Origin: an uncultured Prevotella sp.
GTDB taxonomy: Bacteria > Bacteroidota > Bacteroidia > Bacteroidales > Bacteroidaceae
DNA: 64,000 nucleotides
Assembly: GCA_900314935.1 (NCBI GenBank)
Contig: OMXE01000007.1
Coordinates: forward strand, 62,001-126,000
Direction of reading: 5' to 3'
Position 1 is the first letter of the stretch, and every line of letters starts with the position of its first letter. The translations under genes were made by a program, and so were the position numbers. The notes below the pieces were generated by a model. The model was not told the DNA's origin. It was given only the letters and a program-made list of their open reading frames with translations, and did not search any database. This document shows positions 53,974-62,820 of the stretch, piece after piece.

Positions 53974-54189
53974 TTACCAATCGCCCCAGAGGTCGAACTC
54001 CTTGGCTGTTGAGGGGGGACCGTCCTCGCCAGTGTAGCCACCAAAGCCTGGCAAGTCTTCGCCACCATTGGGGTGTTCACCATTATAAGGACCGTTAACT
54101 CCCACTACTCCGTTTATGCTTGCGCAAACAACCCCTTCGGCCTCAGCTTCGACTACCTCAGTCTCAGGGCATATATATATCTTTTTCAT
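53974..54189 (-). CDS. Small Gly/Pro-rich peptide of LRR cassette, copy 2
   Basis: A 71-residue product, MKKIYICPETEVVEAEAEGV, then a CASINGVVGVNGPYNGEHPN block and a tail ending EFDLWGDW. From CASING onward it is almost identical to copy 1 at 50.2 kb, while the first 25 residues differ. So the C-terminal two thirds is under constraint or was recently copied. It begins 17 bp after the stop of the second LRR gene, the same spacing as in copy 1. No modification enzyme, protease or transporter gene lies beside it. Function unknown. Confidence 0.75.
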   Translation of the reverse strand: MKKIYICPETEVVEAEAEGVVCASINGVVGVNGPYNGEHPNGGEDLPGFGGYTGEDGPPSTAKEFDLWGDW

Positions 54190-54206
54190 TTTTCTTATTC
54201 TCTCTA

Positions 54207-56303
54207 TTATCGTATAACAATCTTTTTACCATTTACAACATACACGCCTTTCGACAAACCTTCCAGGGAAGCATTGTTCTCACGAACAGCTTGTCCGCTC
54301 AGGTTGTAAACCACGCCTTTATTCTTGCTGCTCTCGTTTACAACAGCATTCTCTACGGCTGTGGTAATGCCGAAGTCGTCTTCAATGAAACTCTCAAAGC
54401 CCAGATCCATGGTCTTAGCAAAAGAGTTAGCATTTGGATCTACCTTACGAACCACAGAGGTGAAAGCAGACCATTTGCCCTTCAGTTCTTTCGTTGTCAC
54501 ATAGAAGGCAAGTGTTTCTGGTCTGTCAGGCCACATACCCAGATAGAAGGTATTGGCAGGGATGTCACCATCTTGATAAGAGCCCTTGAAAGTATAGGCT
54601 TTTGGCTCTTTTACCTCTCTGCCGCCTCTAAGGTGAGCGTTCTTGATCAAGTCGCCTTTCACCTCTTCCAGATCCGTATTCTTCGCAACTACTTCTTTAG
54701 CGGCATCCACGTCCACACCGGCAATAGAGCGATAATAGCTAGACTGAGCACCACCAGCAGCTTTCTTCACAGGTACTACACGTACACCCGGGTGAATCAT
54801 ATAAGGACGACCTTTCTTAACAAAGCCTGCTGCATTCTTGTCATTGTTAGGCATATCTGGAATAGTAAGGAACGACACGGTACGAACCTCCTTGCCGTCA
54901 TCATCTGAATGCTGATTCACATATGAGAACTCACGAACATCGGTTTTTGCTCCATATGTTGTCATCACCTGGTTGTACGACATATCGAAGGGGAACACTG
55001 CTGAGTACCAGCGGCTCTCAACGATACGACCGTCTTCCCATATCTTCTCTTCAATGTCACCAGCTGCAAACATGAAGTTGTGCCAACCATTGAATGGGGT
55101 ATAGTTTGTACTTCCTTGAGGAACGACATTCTTATCCAAAAGATCACAATACTGATTAAACATTCCATTATCATCTTTGAAATAACGATGACCTTCCATT
55201 TCAACCCAGTTACTAGGATTAAACATGGTAAGTTTACCCATGTCATTGGTTTTTATACCATAGGAGTTGAGCTTCTTCTTTGTAGCTTCAGAATTGAGAT
55301 TACGCAGTTCTTCTATACTTAAATCATTAAGAGCTCTCAAGAATGGATTCACACAATACTTATATGCTTCTGGATCATTGGGGAAATGAAGACGTGCAGG
55401 ATGTTTTACATACGACTTACTTGATTTCCAATCATTGATTGAAACAACGCTAGTATTCCCATCATATCCATCATTAAATGTAAAACCATCATAAGTGTAC
55501 TCTTGATTAAATGATCCATCAAAAGTCTCTACATGTTTGCCTAACACATATACATCTTCAAGCTTCTTATTCTTTTGAAATGCGTTATCGCCTATATAGT
55601 TAACATTTGGAGGTATGGTAACCGACGTTAATTCGCTGTTATACCCAAATGCATCATATTCTATTTTTTTCAAAGTATTCGGGAAATGGATTGATGCGAT
55701 TTTGGGTGCTTTTCCCTCCGAAGCCCCTGCAAATGCACTGGTTCCAATTTCCTCAACTCCTTCTGGTATGCTAACAGTTGTTAGGTTGGTAGCGTTCTGG
55801 AATGTTTTAGCAGGAATTACCGTAAAGGATGAGAGATCATTATTGTCAGGGTTCTCAAACATGAGAACTGTCTTTATATGATTATTATCCTGGAACATTC
55901 CTTTATCATTATAGAGCAGAGGAATGCTTGTGGTTTTTTCTGGGAACGCAAATGTCTCAAGCATCTTTAAATTGTCAAAACCTATGTATTGCAAGTCATC
56001 ATAAGAATTCAACTCAGCCTTCTCCAAATCCAAAGTCTTTAAGTTAGCAAAGAATGGGGTTGCATTTGCAGATTCACCGGTTAATTTCTTCATGTCATTT
56101 GTAGACAATTTATAACCATCAGTTACAATCTTCACAGAGGTAGCTGACTTAATACTAGTCAGTGCGTTCCAATCATTAGCAGTTGTTCCGCTGGTAAAGG
56201 TAAGGATATATGATCCCGTTCCAACGTTCTCAACCTTGATTCCAGCTTGTGCCTCAATCATCCCGACAAGACACATCAACAATAGTAGTAAATACTTTTG
56301 CAT
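54207..56303 (-). CDS. BspA-type leucine-rich repeat surface protein, copy 2
   Basis: A 698-residue paralogue of the 50.5-kb protein. It has a signal peptide (MQKYLLLLLMCLVGMIEAQA). LRR_5 repeats lie at about 90-300 (VIPAKTFQNATNLTTVSIPE, LKKIEYDAFGYNSELTSVTI). The same C-terminal region is present (GRIVESRWYSAVFPFDMSYN, GRPYMIHPGVRVV, IPANTFYLGM), and the tail ends SKGVYVVNGKKIVIR. The N-terminal and LRR parts have diverged much more than the C-terminal region and the adjoining peptide. It is probably surface-exposed and sorted like copy 1. Upstream is a clear promoter with a ~140-nt leader. Confidence 0.88.
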   Translation of the reverse strand: MQKYLLLLLMCLVGMIEAQAGIKVENVGTGSYILTFTSGTTANDWNALTSIKSATSVKIVTDGYKLSTNDMKKLTGESANATPFFANLKTLDLEKAELNSYDDLQYIGFDNLKMLETFAFPEKTTSIPLLYNDKGMFQDNNHIKTVLMFENPDNNDLSSFTVIPAKTFQNATNLTTVSIPEGVEEIGTSAFAGASEGKAPKIASIHFPNTLKKIEYDAFGYNSELTSVTIPPNVNYIGDNAFQKNKKLEDVYVLGKHVETFDGSFNQEYTYDGFTFNDGYDGNTSVVSINDWKSSKSYVKHPARLHFPNDPEAYKYCVNPFLRALNDLSIEELRNLNSEATKKKLNSYGIKTNDMGKLTMFNPSNWVEMEGHRYFKDDNGMFNQYCDLLDKNVVPQGSTNYTPFNGWHNFMFAAGDIEEKIWEDGRIVESRWYSAVFPFDMSYNQVMTTYGAKTDVREFSYVNQHSDDDGKEVRTVSFLTIPDMPNNDKNAAGFVKKGRPYMIHPGVRVVPVKKAAGGAQSSYYRSIAGVDVDAAKEVVAKNTDLEEVKGDLIKNAHLRGGREVKEPKAYTFKGSYQDGDIPANTFYLGMWPDRPETLAFYVTTKELKGKWSAFTSVVRKVDPNANSFAKTMDLGFESFIEDDFGITTAVENAVVNESSKNKGVVYNLSGQAVRENNASLEGLSKGVYVVNGKKIVIR

Positions 56304-56447
56304 TTTAGTTGATAATAAATTTTGGTACTCAGTAAAATGAGTAATAGTTGATAATAAGTTTTGCTCTAATTTTGAAATGAGCGAATAGTTGATAATATGT
56401 TAACGCACACACCCAAAAGGGCATAAGGCTGTTAGAAAAATCGGGTG

Positions 56448-56479
56448 CAAAAGTAGAATTTGTTTTTGAAACCTGCAAA
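56448..56479 (-). promoter_or_regulatory. Promoter of second LRR/peptide operon
   Basis: Minus-strand TTTG (56479-56476), 20-nt spacer, TACTTTTG (56455-56448), the same arrangement as for copy 1. The ~140-nt leader contains three tagttgataata words (about 56308-56395 read on the plus strand). Confidence 0.7.
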
Positions 56480-56718
56480 TAAACAGCGCAAAAAATGCCT
56501 ACAAAAACCCTACATTCTACAAATGAATACCCTATTTTCTACAAATGAGACACATCACACGTTAATTTTAAGGGTATCTTTTGTTGTTTCCGTACACAAT
56601 TTTCATAACGGGAAATGCAGAAAAAGATCGGAAAAACGGGTAAACGCGAGCAAAATCAACCTTGATTTCCCGCAGATATGTTGTACCACGCACACAGATT
56701 CCACACATTTTTTTTAAT

Positions 56719-56841
56719 GTCCCGCAGAAATCGCAGAAATGGCAGAAATGAGCTTCGCCCAGCCATGCGGCATGATTATCTATAGACATTAGAATCAGTT
56801 AGAAACTAAAATTTCTGCTATTTCTGCTATTTCTGCGGGAC
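56719..56841. repeat. 123-bp palindromic element with GCTTCGCC core
   Basis: Arms 56719-56749 and 56811-56841 are 31-bp inverted repeats with two mismatches, built from gcagaaat words ending in gtcccgc. The 61-bp core starts gagcttcgcccagccatgcg. The size and plan match the elements at 34.4 and 49.2 kb, but the core is different. It lies between the second LRR promoter and the 3' end of the regulator gene; the rest of 56480-56922 holds no gene. Confidence 0.88.
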
Positions 56842-56922
56842 AAAAAAACATTATCTGCGGGAAATAGTAAATCTGTGAGATGGTAAAGATCTGTGTGAGG
56901 TTCTTTGACTCAATCAACCTCA

Positions 56923-59900
56923 TTAATCCTTTTCTTCCGTTATGGATGTATGTTCGAACTCACTTGGATAGCAGCCATACTCCTCCTTGAAATACTTGGA
57001 GAAGATCTTGGGACTGTTGAAGCCCACCTCGTAGGCCACCTGCGACACCAGCTTCGCTGGATCAGCCGACAGGATCTGACGCGCACGGCGCAGACGCAGC
57101 GTGCGGATGAATACCAGCGGTGTCTGACCCGTGATAGCCTGCAGCTTGCGGTTTAAGCCCGTTCTATGCATACCTAACTCGTTGGCGAGTTGATCCACGT
57201 TGAAATCGGGGTTTTCCATATTATTGCTCACCGCCTCGATAGCCTTTTGCAACAACTGCTCATCAACGGTGGTGATGGTAATCTCCGATGGCTCTATTTC
57301 CGGGTTCAGACGGAATTTCTTCCGTTTCTCCACCCCTTGCTCAAGCTGTTGACGGATTCTCAAGCGCAGCACCTCGAAGTTAAACGGCTTCGTGATATAG
57401 TCGCTGGCACCCAACTGCAAGCCCACCAGCTCATCCTCGGCCAACGCCTTGGCCGAGAGAAGGATGATTGGTACATGACTGATGTCCACATCGCTCTTGA
57501 TGGTACGCGTGAGCTGTAAGCCATCCATGCCTTCCATCATCACATCACTCACCACCACATCGATATCCGTGTTATGGAGAATCTCCAACGCCTGTCGACC
57601 CTCAGTAGCCTGGAAGACGGTATAGTCGGCCGACAACACACTGGTCATATACGACAGCATATCGGCATTATCCTCCACGATCAGCAAATTCTTCTTTTCA
57701 TCAGTCGTCTGCTCCAGAGGTTTCTCTTCAGGCAAAGAGACGGCAGACTTCTGCGTCTCTGGAAGCAAAATGGTAAATACAGCACCGCTCGGCTCATTAT
57801 CACCAGCCTTTACCGTTCCACCATGCAGCTCTACATAATGCTTCACGATATTCAGTCCTAAGCCGCTGCTACCCGTATTCGTAGCACCCCTCTTCGACAT
57901 ATAATAACGTTCGAATATCCGGTCGCGGTTCTCCTTGGGAATACCCTGTCCGTTATCCATCACCTTGATCTGTACCATTCCATCGGCACCTTCGGCAATA
58001 TCCACTGCGATAGCTCCGCCGTCGGGTGTAAACTTAAACGAGTTCGACAGCAGGTTATTGATCACCTTACGAATCTTATCCGCATCCACCACCATCAGCA
58101 GTTCGTCAACAGAACTATTCACTGTGAACTGCATCTTTCGTTGCTGGGCCATCAGCTGGTACGACTCACATTCGTTCTTGATAAGAGCCACCAGGTCGGT
58201 GGTATCCAACGACAGCACATCATTCGAGCTACCCAGTCGCTGGAAGTCGAGAATCTGGTTCACCAGCGAGAACAATTGATGTGCGTTTCTGTTCACCACC
58301 TCGAGCACCTTCTTCGTAGGCTCCGGCTGCTCTTGGTTCAACAGTTCCTCCACAGGCGTCATAATCAAGGTGAGCGGCGTACGCAGGTCGTGACTCACAT
58401 TCGTAAAGAACCTCACCTTCATGTCGTTCATCTCCTGCTCGCGCTGCGCCTCCATCTTCATCTCACGCAGTTTCTTCTGATACCTCTGGCGACGGCGGAA
58501 GAAGTTCAGGAAGGTAATCAGCGAAGCAACGATAATGCCCAGATAGCACAGCCATGCCCACCAAGAGTTCCAGAACGGTTGTCTTACATGTATCGACAGC
58601 ATGTCGTATTCCTCCCACTCATCCTCCTTATACACCTGTCGGCGTATCTTCAGCTTATATCTTCCTGGCGAGAGGTTCGACAGGCGCACGATGTAGTTAT
58701 CCATCGGTATCCACTGGTCAGACTGCCCTTCCAACTGGTAGTAGAACAAGCTGCTCACCACCTGCTGGAAGCCACGAGGACGACACTCGAGCATGATGTT
58801 ATTCTCGTTGAAATCGAGCTCCAGGTCCTTCACATAGATAATATCACTATGGAAAGAAAGCATACGCGAGGGATCGGCAGGAAGCAACTCCTGGTCGTTA
58901 ATCCTCAATGAGGTAATCAGCGGACTCTCCTTGGTGCTGGTCTTCTTCAGCAGTTCCGGCAGTTGGTTGGTGTCTATCAGGAAATAGCCCTCGCTGGCAC
59001 CCGAAAGTAACCGTCCGTCCTTCAGCTTGATCAGCGCCTTGGCGTTATAGTAAGGAATCGTTCCGTAGTAGCCTCCGCGATAACAATACAGCTGGAATGA
59101 AGGGGTGGCCTCATTCACCACAATCACGCGCACCATACCTAAATCGGTAGTACACCACACATCGCCATTATTGTCTTCAGCGATTCCGTTGATGCCATAT
59201 CGTGCCAGTTGGTCCACCCGATAGGCCTTTTTGTTATGGATATCGTAGATATGCACCTCCGAATGGTTCCTGTGACTCACCATCCACAGCCAACCGCGGT
59301 GATCGATAGTCAGCGTCTTCGCTCCCGCAGCGATACTTGGGTTCTCTCCGAAGAGTTCCATCGGCACCGGTTCCATCTTCAGTGTACGAGTGTCGATAGC
59401 CATCAGATACTGTCCTGAAATGCCATACACCTTACCTTTGTAATAAGCCAGCTGCATCATCCAGATAGCCCCCTCGTACACCGATGTGGTATTTCCCGTT
59501 ACCGGGTCAACCATCCACAAGCCTTGTCCGAGTAACGACACGAACAACCGTCCTTGGTTATCCTCCACCATCGAGAAAGGCGACAAGCCACGGAAGAACA
59601 CCCGGCCATCGCTCGCATACAGGCCCTTGCCATACAAGCCGGTCCATACCCTACCCTTCGAGTCCTGGTACACCATCGTGGCCGCTGTTCCCGGATAGCG
59701 GTTTTCCAGAATCTCATGTGTGGCATCAGCGCTCACATGGTAGATACCGTTATCTTCGGTACCCAGCCAGAATGTGTTATCGCCAGCATCAGCCAGAGCA
59801 ATCACATCCTCAAACATATATTGCGTGGCAGGAACAGCCACATGGTACATCCTGTAACTGTTCTCCTGATGACTATACAGCGCCATGCCCATCTTATGGT

Positions 59901-60846
59901 AAGTAATAATCACCAAGTCTTTCTTCTTGTCGAGATAGATATGCTGTATATGACTGTTATGCAAGTCGTCCTGCTTACCGGTTGTGGCATTCAGGTGCTT
60001 GATCATTTCACCGTTCTTCTCATATTCATAGATACCATCGTTCGATGTCCCCACCAGCACATGTCCGTTAGGCATCATATCAATGTCAACAATCATCGAT
60101 GGCACCTCGTCGAGCGTCCTCCACTGCTTTCTGCCTCGGTCGTAGCGGAAACAATGCAGACTGTTAGAGAAGAACATGCTTCCCGAGCCGTCACGACTCA
60201 CAAACGTACTGTTGTAATAAGAAGGTTCGGGAACCGGAGCAACCTTGCTCACCTTTTTCTGTGCGAAAGATACCGAGTAGATATACTTGGTTGTAACCAC
60301 CAGTGCCTCATGGTCGTTCGTCGCAATCTCCATGATGTCCCCTGCCGACTTCGGTAATATATATAATAAGGTGTGTCCTTCTTTAAAGTCGCGCATATAC
60401 ACCTTGTTCTTATTACCAATCCACACGCGCCCCTGCTCATCAGTCTTATGTGCGAAATACTCCTCCACATAGATGCCGAACTGCTTCAGGTATTCGTAAG
60501 GAGTAGATATCAGCTCGTTGGTACGTGGCGAATAAACCAAGATATCCATCGACTGCGTCTCCAGCCACAGTCGTCCCAGGTTGTCCTGATCGATTTTCCG
60601 GATAATATCACTCAGTTGCGGATGACGGTCGTAGCTGAACGGCACGCGCCCCTCTAGCTGCGCGTAGGTAATCAGTCCGTTGGCCGTTCCTAGCCATACG
60701 ATGTTGTCTGCATCGCGGAACACACAGAACACCCCTTGTCCCTTGGTGTCTATGTAGTCGAAATGCAAGGTTTCATCTGCAGCATGTGCGGGAATTGCCA
60801 TGCTACAAAAGAGAAGAAACAATATAATAGTAAGCCCTTTTCTCAT
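56923..60846 (-). CDS. Hybrid two-component system regulator (HTCS)
   Basis: A 1307-residue one-protein two-component system in the inner membrane. After the signal peptide (LTIILFLLFCSMAIPAHA) come periplasmic two-bladed Reg_prop propellers (about 30-650; repeats like DADNIVWLGTANGLITY and DSKGRVWTGLYGKGLY). A Y_Y_Y domain (about 660-755) and a transmembrane helix (about 762-783) follow. Then come HisKA with phospho-acceptor His819 (FFTNVSHDLRTPL), an HATPase (GSSGLGLNIVKHYVELHGG), a receiver with Asp1101 (VVVSDVMMEGMDG) and an AraC-type DNA-binding domain (about 1195-1300). Such proteins usually sense glycan fragments and switch on a neighbouring utilisation locus. Here no such locus is adjacent; the LRR cassette is nearest. 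Confidence 0.96.
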   Translation of the reverse strand: MRKGLTIILFLLFCSMAIPAHAADETLHFDYIDTKGQGVFCVFRDADNIVWLGTANGLITYAQLEGRVPFSYDRHPQLSDIIRKIDQDNLGRLWLETQSMDILVYSPRTNELISTPYEYLKQFGIYVEEYFAHKTDEQGRVWIGNKNKVYMRDFKEGHTLLYILPKSAGDIMEIATNDHEALVVTTKYIYSVSFAQKKVSKVAPVPEPSYYNSTFVSRDGSGSMFFSNSLHCFRYDRGRKQWRTLDEVPSMIVDIDMMPNGHVLVGTSNDGIYEYEKNGEMIKHLNATTGKQDDLHNSHIQHIYLDKKKDLVIITYHKMGMALYSHQENSYRMYHVAVPATQYMFEDVIALADAGDNTFWLGTEDNGIYHVSADATHEILENRYPGTAATMVYQDSKGRVWTGLYGKGLYASDGRVFFRGLSPFSMVEDNQGRLFVSLLGQGLWMVDPVTGNTTSVYEGAIWMMQLAYYKGKVYGISGQYLMAIDTRTLKMEPVPMELFGENPSIAAGAKTLTIDHRGWLWMVSHRNHSEVHIYDIHNKKAYRVDQLARYGINGIAEDNNGDVWCTTDLGMVRVIVVNEATPSFQLYCYRGGYYGTIPYYNAKALIKLKDGRLLSGASEGYFLIDTNQLPELLKKTSTKESPLITSLRINDQELLPADPSRMLSFHSDIIYVKDLELDFNENNIMLECRPRGFQQVVSSLFYYQLEGQSDQWIPMDNYIVRLSNLSPGRYKLKIRRQVYKEDEWEEYDMLSIHVRQPFWNSWWAWLCYLGIIVASLITFLNFFRRRQRYQKKLREMKMEAQREQEMNDMKVRFFTNVSHDLRTPLTLIMTPVEELLNQEQPEPTKKVLEVVNRNAHQLFSLVNQILDFQRLGSSNDVLSLDTTDLVALIKNECESYQLMAQQRKMQFTVNSSVDELLMVVDADKIRKVINNLLSNSFKFTPDGGAIAVDIAEGADGMVQIKVMDNGQGIPKENRDRIFERYYMSKRGATNTGSSGLGLNIVKHYVELHGGTVKAGDNEPSGAVFTILLPETQKSAVSLPEEKPLEQTTDEKKNLLIVEDNADMLSYMTSVLSADYTVFQATEGRQALEILHNTDIDVVVSDVMMEGMDGLQLTRTIKSDVDISHVPIILLSAKALAEDELVGLQLGASDYITKPFNFEVLRLRIRQQLEQGVEKRKKFRLNPEIEPSEITITTVDEQLLQKAIEAVSNNMENPDFNVDQLANELGMHRTGLNRKLQAITGQTPLVFIRTLRLRRARQILSADPAKLVSQVAYEVGFNSPKIFSKYFKEEYGCYPSEFEHTSITEEKD

Positions 60847-60880
60847 CTGTTAATAGTTATCAAGTGTCGTTATGCAATGT

Positions 60881-60912
60881 CAAAGGTACGGTTTTTTTAC
60901 CATTCGCGCAAA
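60881..60912 (-). promoter_or_regulatory. Promoter of HTCS gene
   Basis: Minus-strand TTTG (60912-60909), 20-nt spacer, TACCTTTG (60888-60881), about 35 bp before the ATG at 60846. Confidence 0.75.
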
Positions 60913-60926
60913 TCTTCCTGCTTTTT

Positions 60927-60958
60927 TTTGCCCATTTCATCCGTTTTTCGTAGCTTTG
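60927..60958 (+). promoter_or_regulatory. Promoter of DUF2851 gene, divergent from HTCS
   Basis: TTTG (60927-60930), 20-nt spacer, TAGCTTTG (60951-60958). The expected start site lies a few bases downstream, past the ATG at 60960, so translation should begin at the ATG at 60987. Confidence 0.75.
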
Positions 60959-60986
60959 CATGGTTGTTAACGAACACCGTAGTATT

Positions 60987-62303
60987 ATGGAAATCTTACT
61001 TCACTATTGCTGGAAACATAAAATGCTCCCGATGAGGGAATTAACCACCACCGACGGATATGCGGTGGAGGTGATAGATCCTGGTCTGCATAACCGTCAT
61101 GCAGGTCCTGACTTCTTCAATGCCAAGGTGCGTATCAATGGTACGCTCTGGGTGGGTAATGTAGAGATACATGAGAAATCAACCGACTGGTATGCTCATG
61201 GTCATCATCACGACAAGGCATATAACAATGTAATTCTTCATGTGGCAGAGGTTATCGATACTGATGTACGCACATCCGAAGGGGAATATATTCCCCAGAT
61301 GCAGATGACTGTTCCTCCACAAGTGAAAGAGCATTATGAAGAACTGCTGTCAGAAGATAAATACCCACCTTGTCACCGCATTATTCCGGAACTTACCCGA
61401 CTGACTGTTCACTCATGGATGTGTGCCTTACAGACGGAACGACTGGAACAGAAAACGGAGGCAATCCGGGAACGGGTCAGACAATGTGAAGGGTCGTGGG
61501 AGAAAGGATATTTCATGACATTGGCACGTAATTTCGGATTCGGTGTAAACGGCGATGCTTTTGAACTGTGGGCAAAGGTCATTCCCTTAGAGGCTGTGGC
61601 GCATCACCGCGATGATTTGTTTCAGATCGAAGCAATATTCATGGGACAAGCAGGACTGCTGGAGCCAGATTTGATTCCAGAGTATTACCGAGAGGAAGCT
61701 CTTCAGGAGGGGTATTTCACAAAACTGCGTAAGGAGTATCTCTACCTGCAGCATAAGTTCAACCTCACACCGATGGATGGAACACTATGGAGATTCCTAC
61801 GACTCAGACCGCAGAACTTCCCGCATATACGTATCGCACAGCTGGCTACTTTGTATTATGAACGACGGGCAGGACTCAGTCAGCTTATCGCTTGCGAGAC
61901 CATAGAGCAGCTTAGCAGTTGTCTGACCTCTTATGTCACGCCTTACTGGGAGACACACTATACCTTTGGCAGTACCAGTTGCTATACAGAGAAGCACCTG
62001 TCGCCAACGTCCCTGAACTTGCTGATGATCAATACCGCTATACCCATGCTCTTTGCCTACGGCAGACACCTTTCGAAAGAAACACTATGCGACCGTGCCT
62101 TCAATCTGTTGGAACAGCTCAAGGCAGAAAACAACTATATCACACGGATGTGGAAAGAGTGTGGTTTGAATGTGGAAAACGCTGGTGATAGTCAGGCACT
62201 GATACAACTGAAAAAAGAGTATTGTGACAAAAAAGACTGTCTGCGCTGCCGCATCGGGTATGCCTTGATCGCTAAGAGTGTAAACGTCACTCATCGGGAG
62301 TAA
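60987..62303 (+). CDS. DUF2851 family protein
   Basis: A 438-residue cytoplasmic protein. The N-terminal block (YAVEVIDPGLHNRHAGPDFFNAKVRINGTLWVGNVEIHEKSTDW, HGHHHDKAYNNVILHVAEV) is the DUF2851 hallmark. Its Asp/Glu/His-rich arrangement resembles a PD-(D/E)xK nuclease-like fold, which is inference. The C-terminus has four cysteines (CGLNVEN..., CDKKDCLRCRIGYAL) that could bind a metal. The start at 60987 is chosen because it lies downstream of the promoter and opens directly into MEILLHYCWKHKMLP, typical of the family. Function unknown. Confidence 0.88.
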   Translation: MEILLHYCWKHKMLPMRELTTTDGYAVEVIDPGLHNRHAGPDFFNAKVRINGTLWVGNVEIHEKSTDWYAHGHHHDKAYNNVILHVAEVIDTDVRTSEGEYIPQMQMTVPPQVKEHYEELLSEDKYPPCHRIIPELTRLTVHSWMCALQTERLEQKTEAIRERVRQCEGSWEKGYFMTLARNFGFGVNGDAFELWAKVIPLEAVAHHRDDLFQIEAIFMGQAGLLEPDLIPEYYREEALQEGYFTKLRKEYLYLQHKFNLTPMDGTLWRFLRLRPQNFPHIRIAQLATLYYERRAGLSQLIACETIEQLSSCLTSYVTPYWETHYTFGSTSCYTEKHLSPTSLNLLMINTAIPMLFAYGRHLSKETLCDRAFNLLEQLKAENNYITRMWKECGLNVENAGDSQALIQLKKEYCDKKDCLRCRIGYALIAKSVNVTHRE

Positions 62304-62377
62304 ATGCCGTGCTCAATGTTATTTAACAATATCACAATAGTTATTTAAAGGATTTTTGCATGCTACAAGGGTCGAAA

Positions 62378-62408
62378 TTTGGTATCTGCTGTTTTTTTTG
62401 TACCTTTG
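62378..62408 (+). promoter_or_regulatory. Promoter of thioesterase-dprA operon
   Basis: TTTG (62378-62381), 19-nt spacer, TACCTTTG (62401-62408), then ATG at 62419. This rules out an in-frame ATG at 62356 as the start. Confidence 0.75.
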
Positions 62409-62418
62409 CAAACACATT

Positions 62419-62820
62419 ATGAAGGATATGGACTTTATATTTGAGACAAAGATGATGGTTCGCGACTATGAGTGCGACATCGAAGGCATTGTGAACAATG
62501 CCAACTACCTGCATTACATTGAACATACACGTCACCTCTTCCTGAAGGAACGCGGACTGAGCTTCGCGGAGATGCATAACAAAGGTGTTGATGCAGTGGT
62601 GGCCAGAGTCAATATGCAGTTCAAGGTGCCCCTGCGCTGCGATGATGAGTTCTACTCACGACTGGCGCTGAAGAAAGAGGGCATCAAATACATTTTCTAC
62701 CAGCAAATCAACCGCGCATCAGACAATAAACTGTGCTTCCGCGCAAATGTGGAACTGGTGTGCCTGGTGAATGGAAAGCTGGGAGAAAGCGAGGAATATA
62801 ATCAAGCGCTGCTGGGGTGA
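62419..62820 (+). CDS. Acyl-CoA thioesterase of the 4HBT hot-dog family
   Basis: A 133-residue YbgC/FadM-like hot-dog thioesterase. It shows RDYECDIEGIVNNANYLHYIEHTR, where Asp near residue 18 corresponds to the catalytic aspartate of 4-hydroxybenzoyl-CoA-type enzymes. VVARVNMQFKVPLRCDDEF and the final strands follow. It would hydrolyse a cytoplasmic acyl-CoA thioester; the acyl group is not predictable. The stop overlaps the GTG start of dprA (GTGA), so translation is coupled. Confidence 0.88.
   Translation: MKDMDFIFETKMMVRDYECDIEGIVNNANYLHYIEHTRHLFLKERGLSFAEMHNKGVDAVVARVNMQFKVPLRCDDEFYSRLALKKEGIKYIFYQQINRASDNKLCFRANVELVCLVNGKLGESEEYNQALLG

Noticed and set aside
6798..56841. Palindromic elements as insertion sequences or integrons
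   Set aside because: They encode no transposase or integrase, lack obvious target-site duplications by eye, and are only ~125 bp; a MITE origin remains possible but no parent element is seen.
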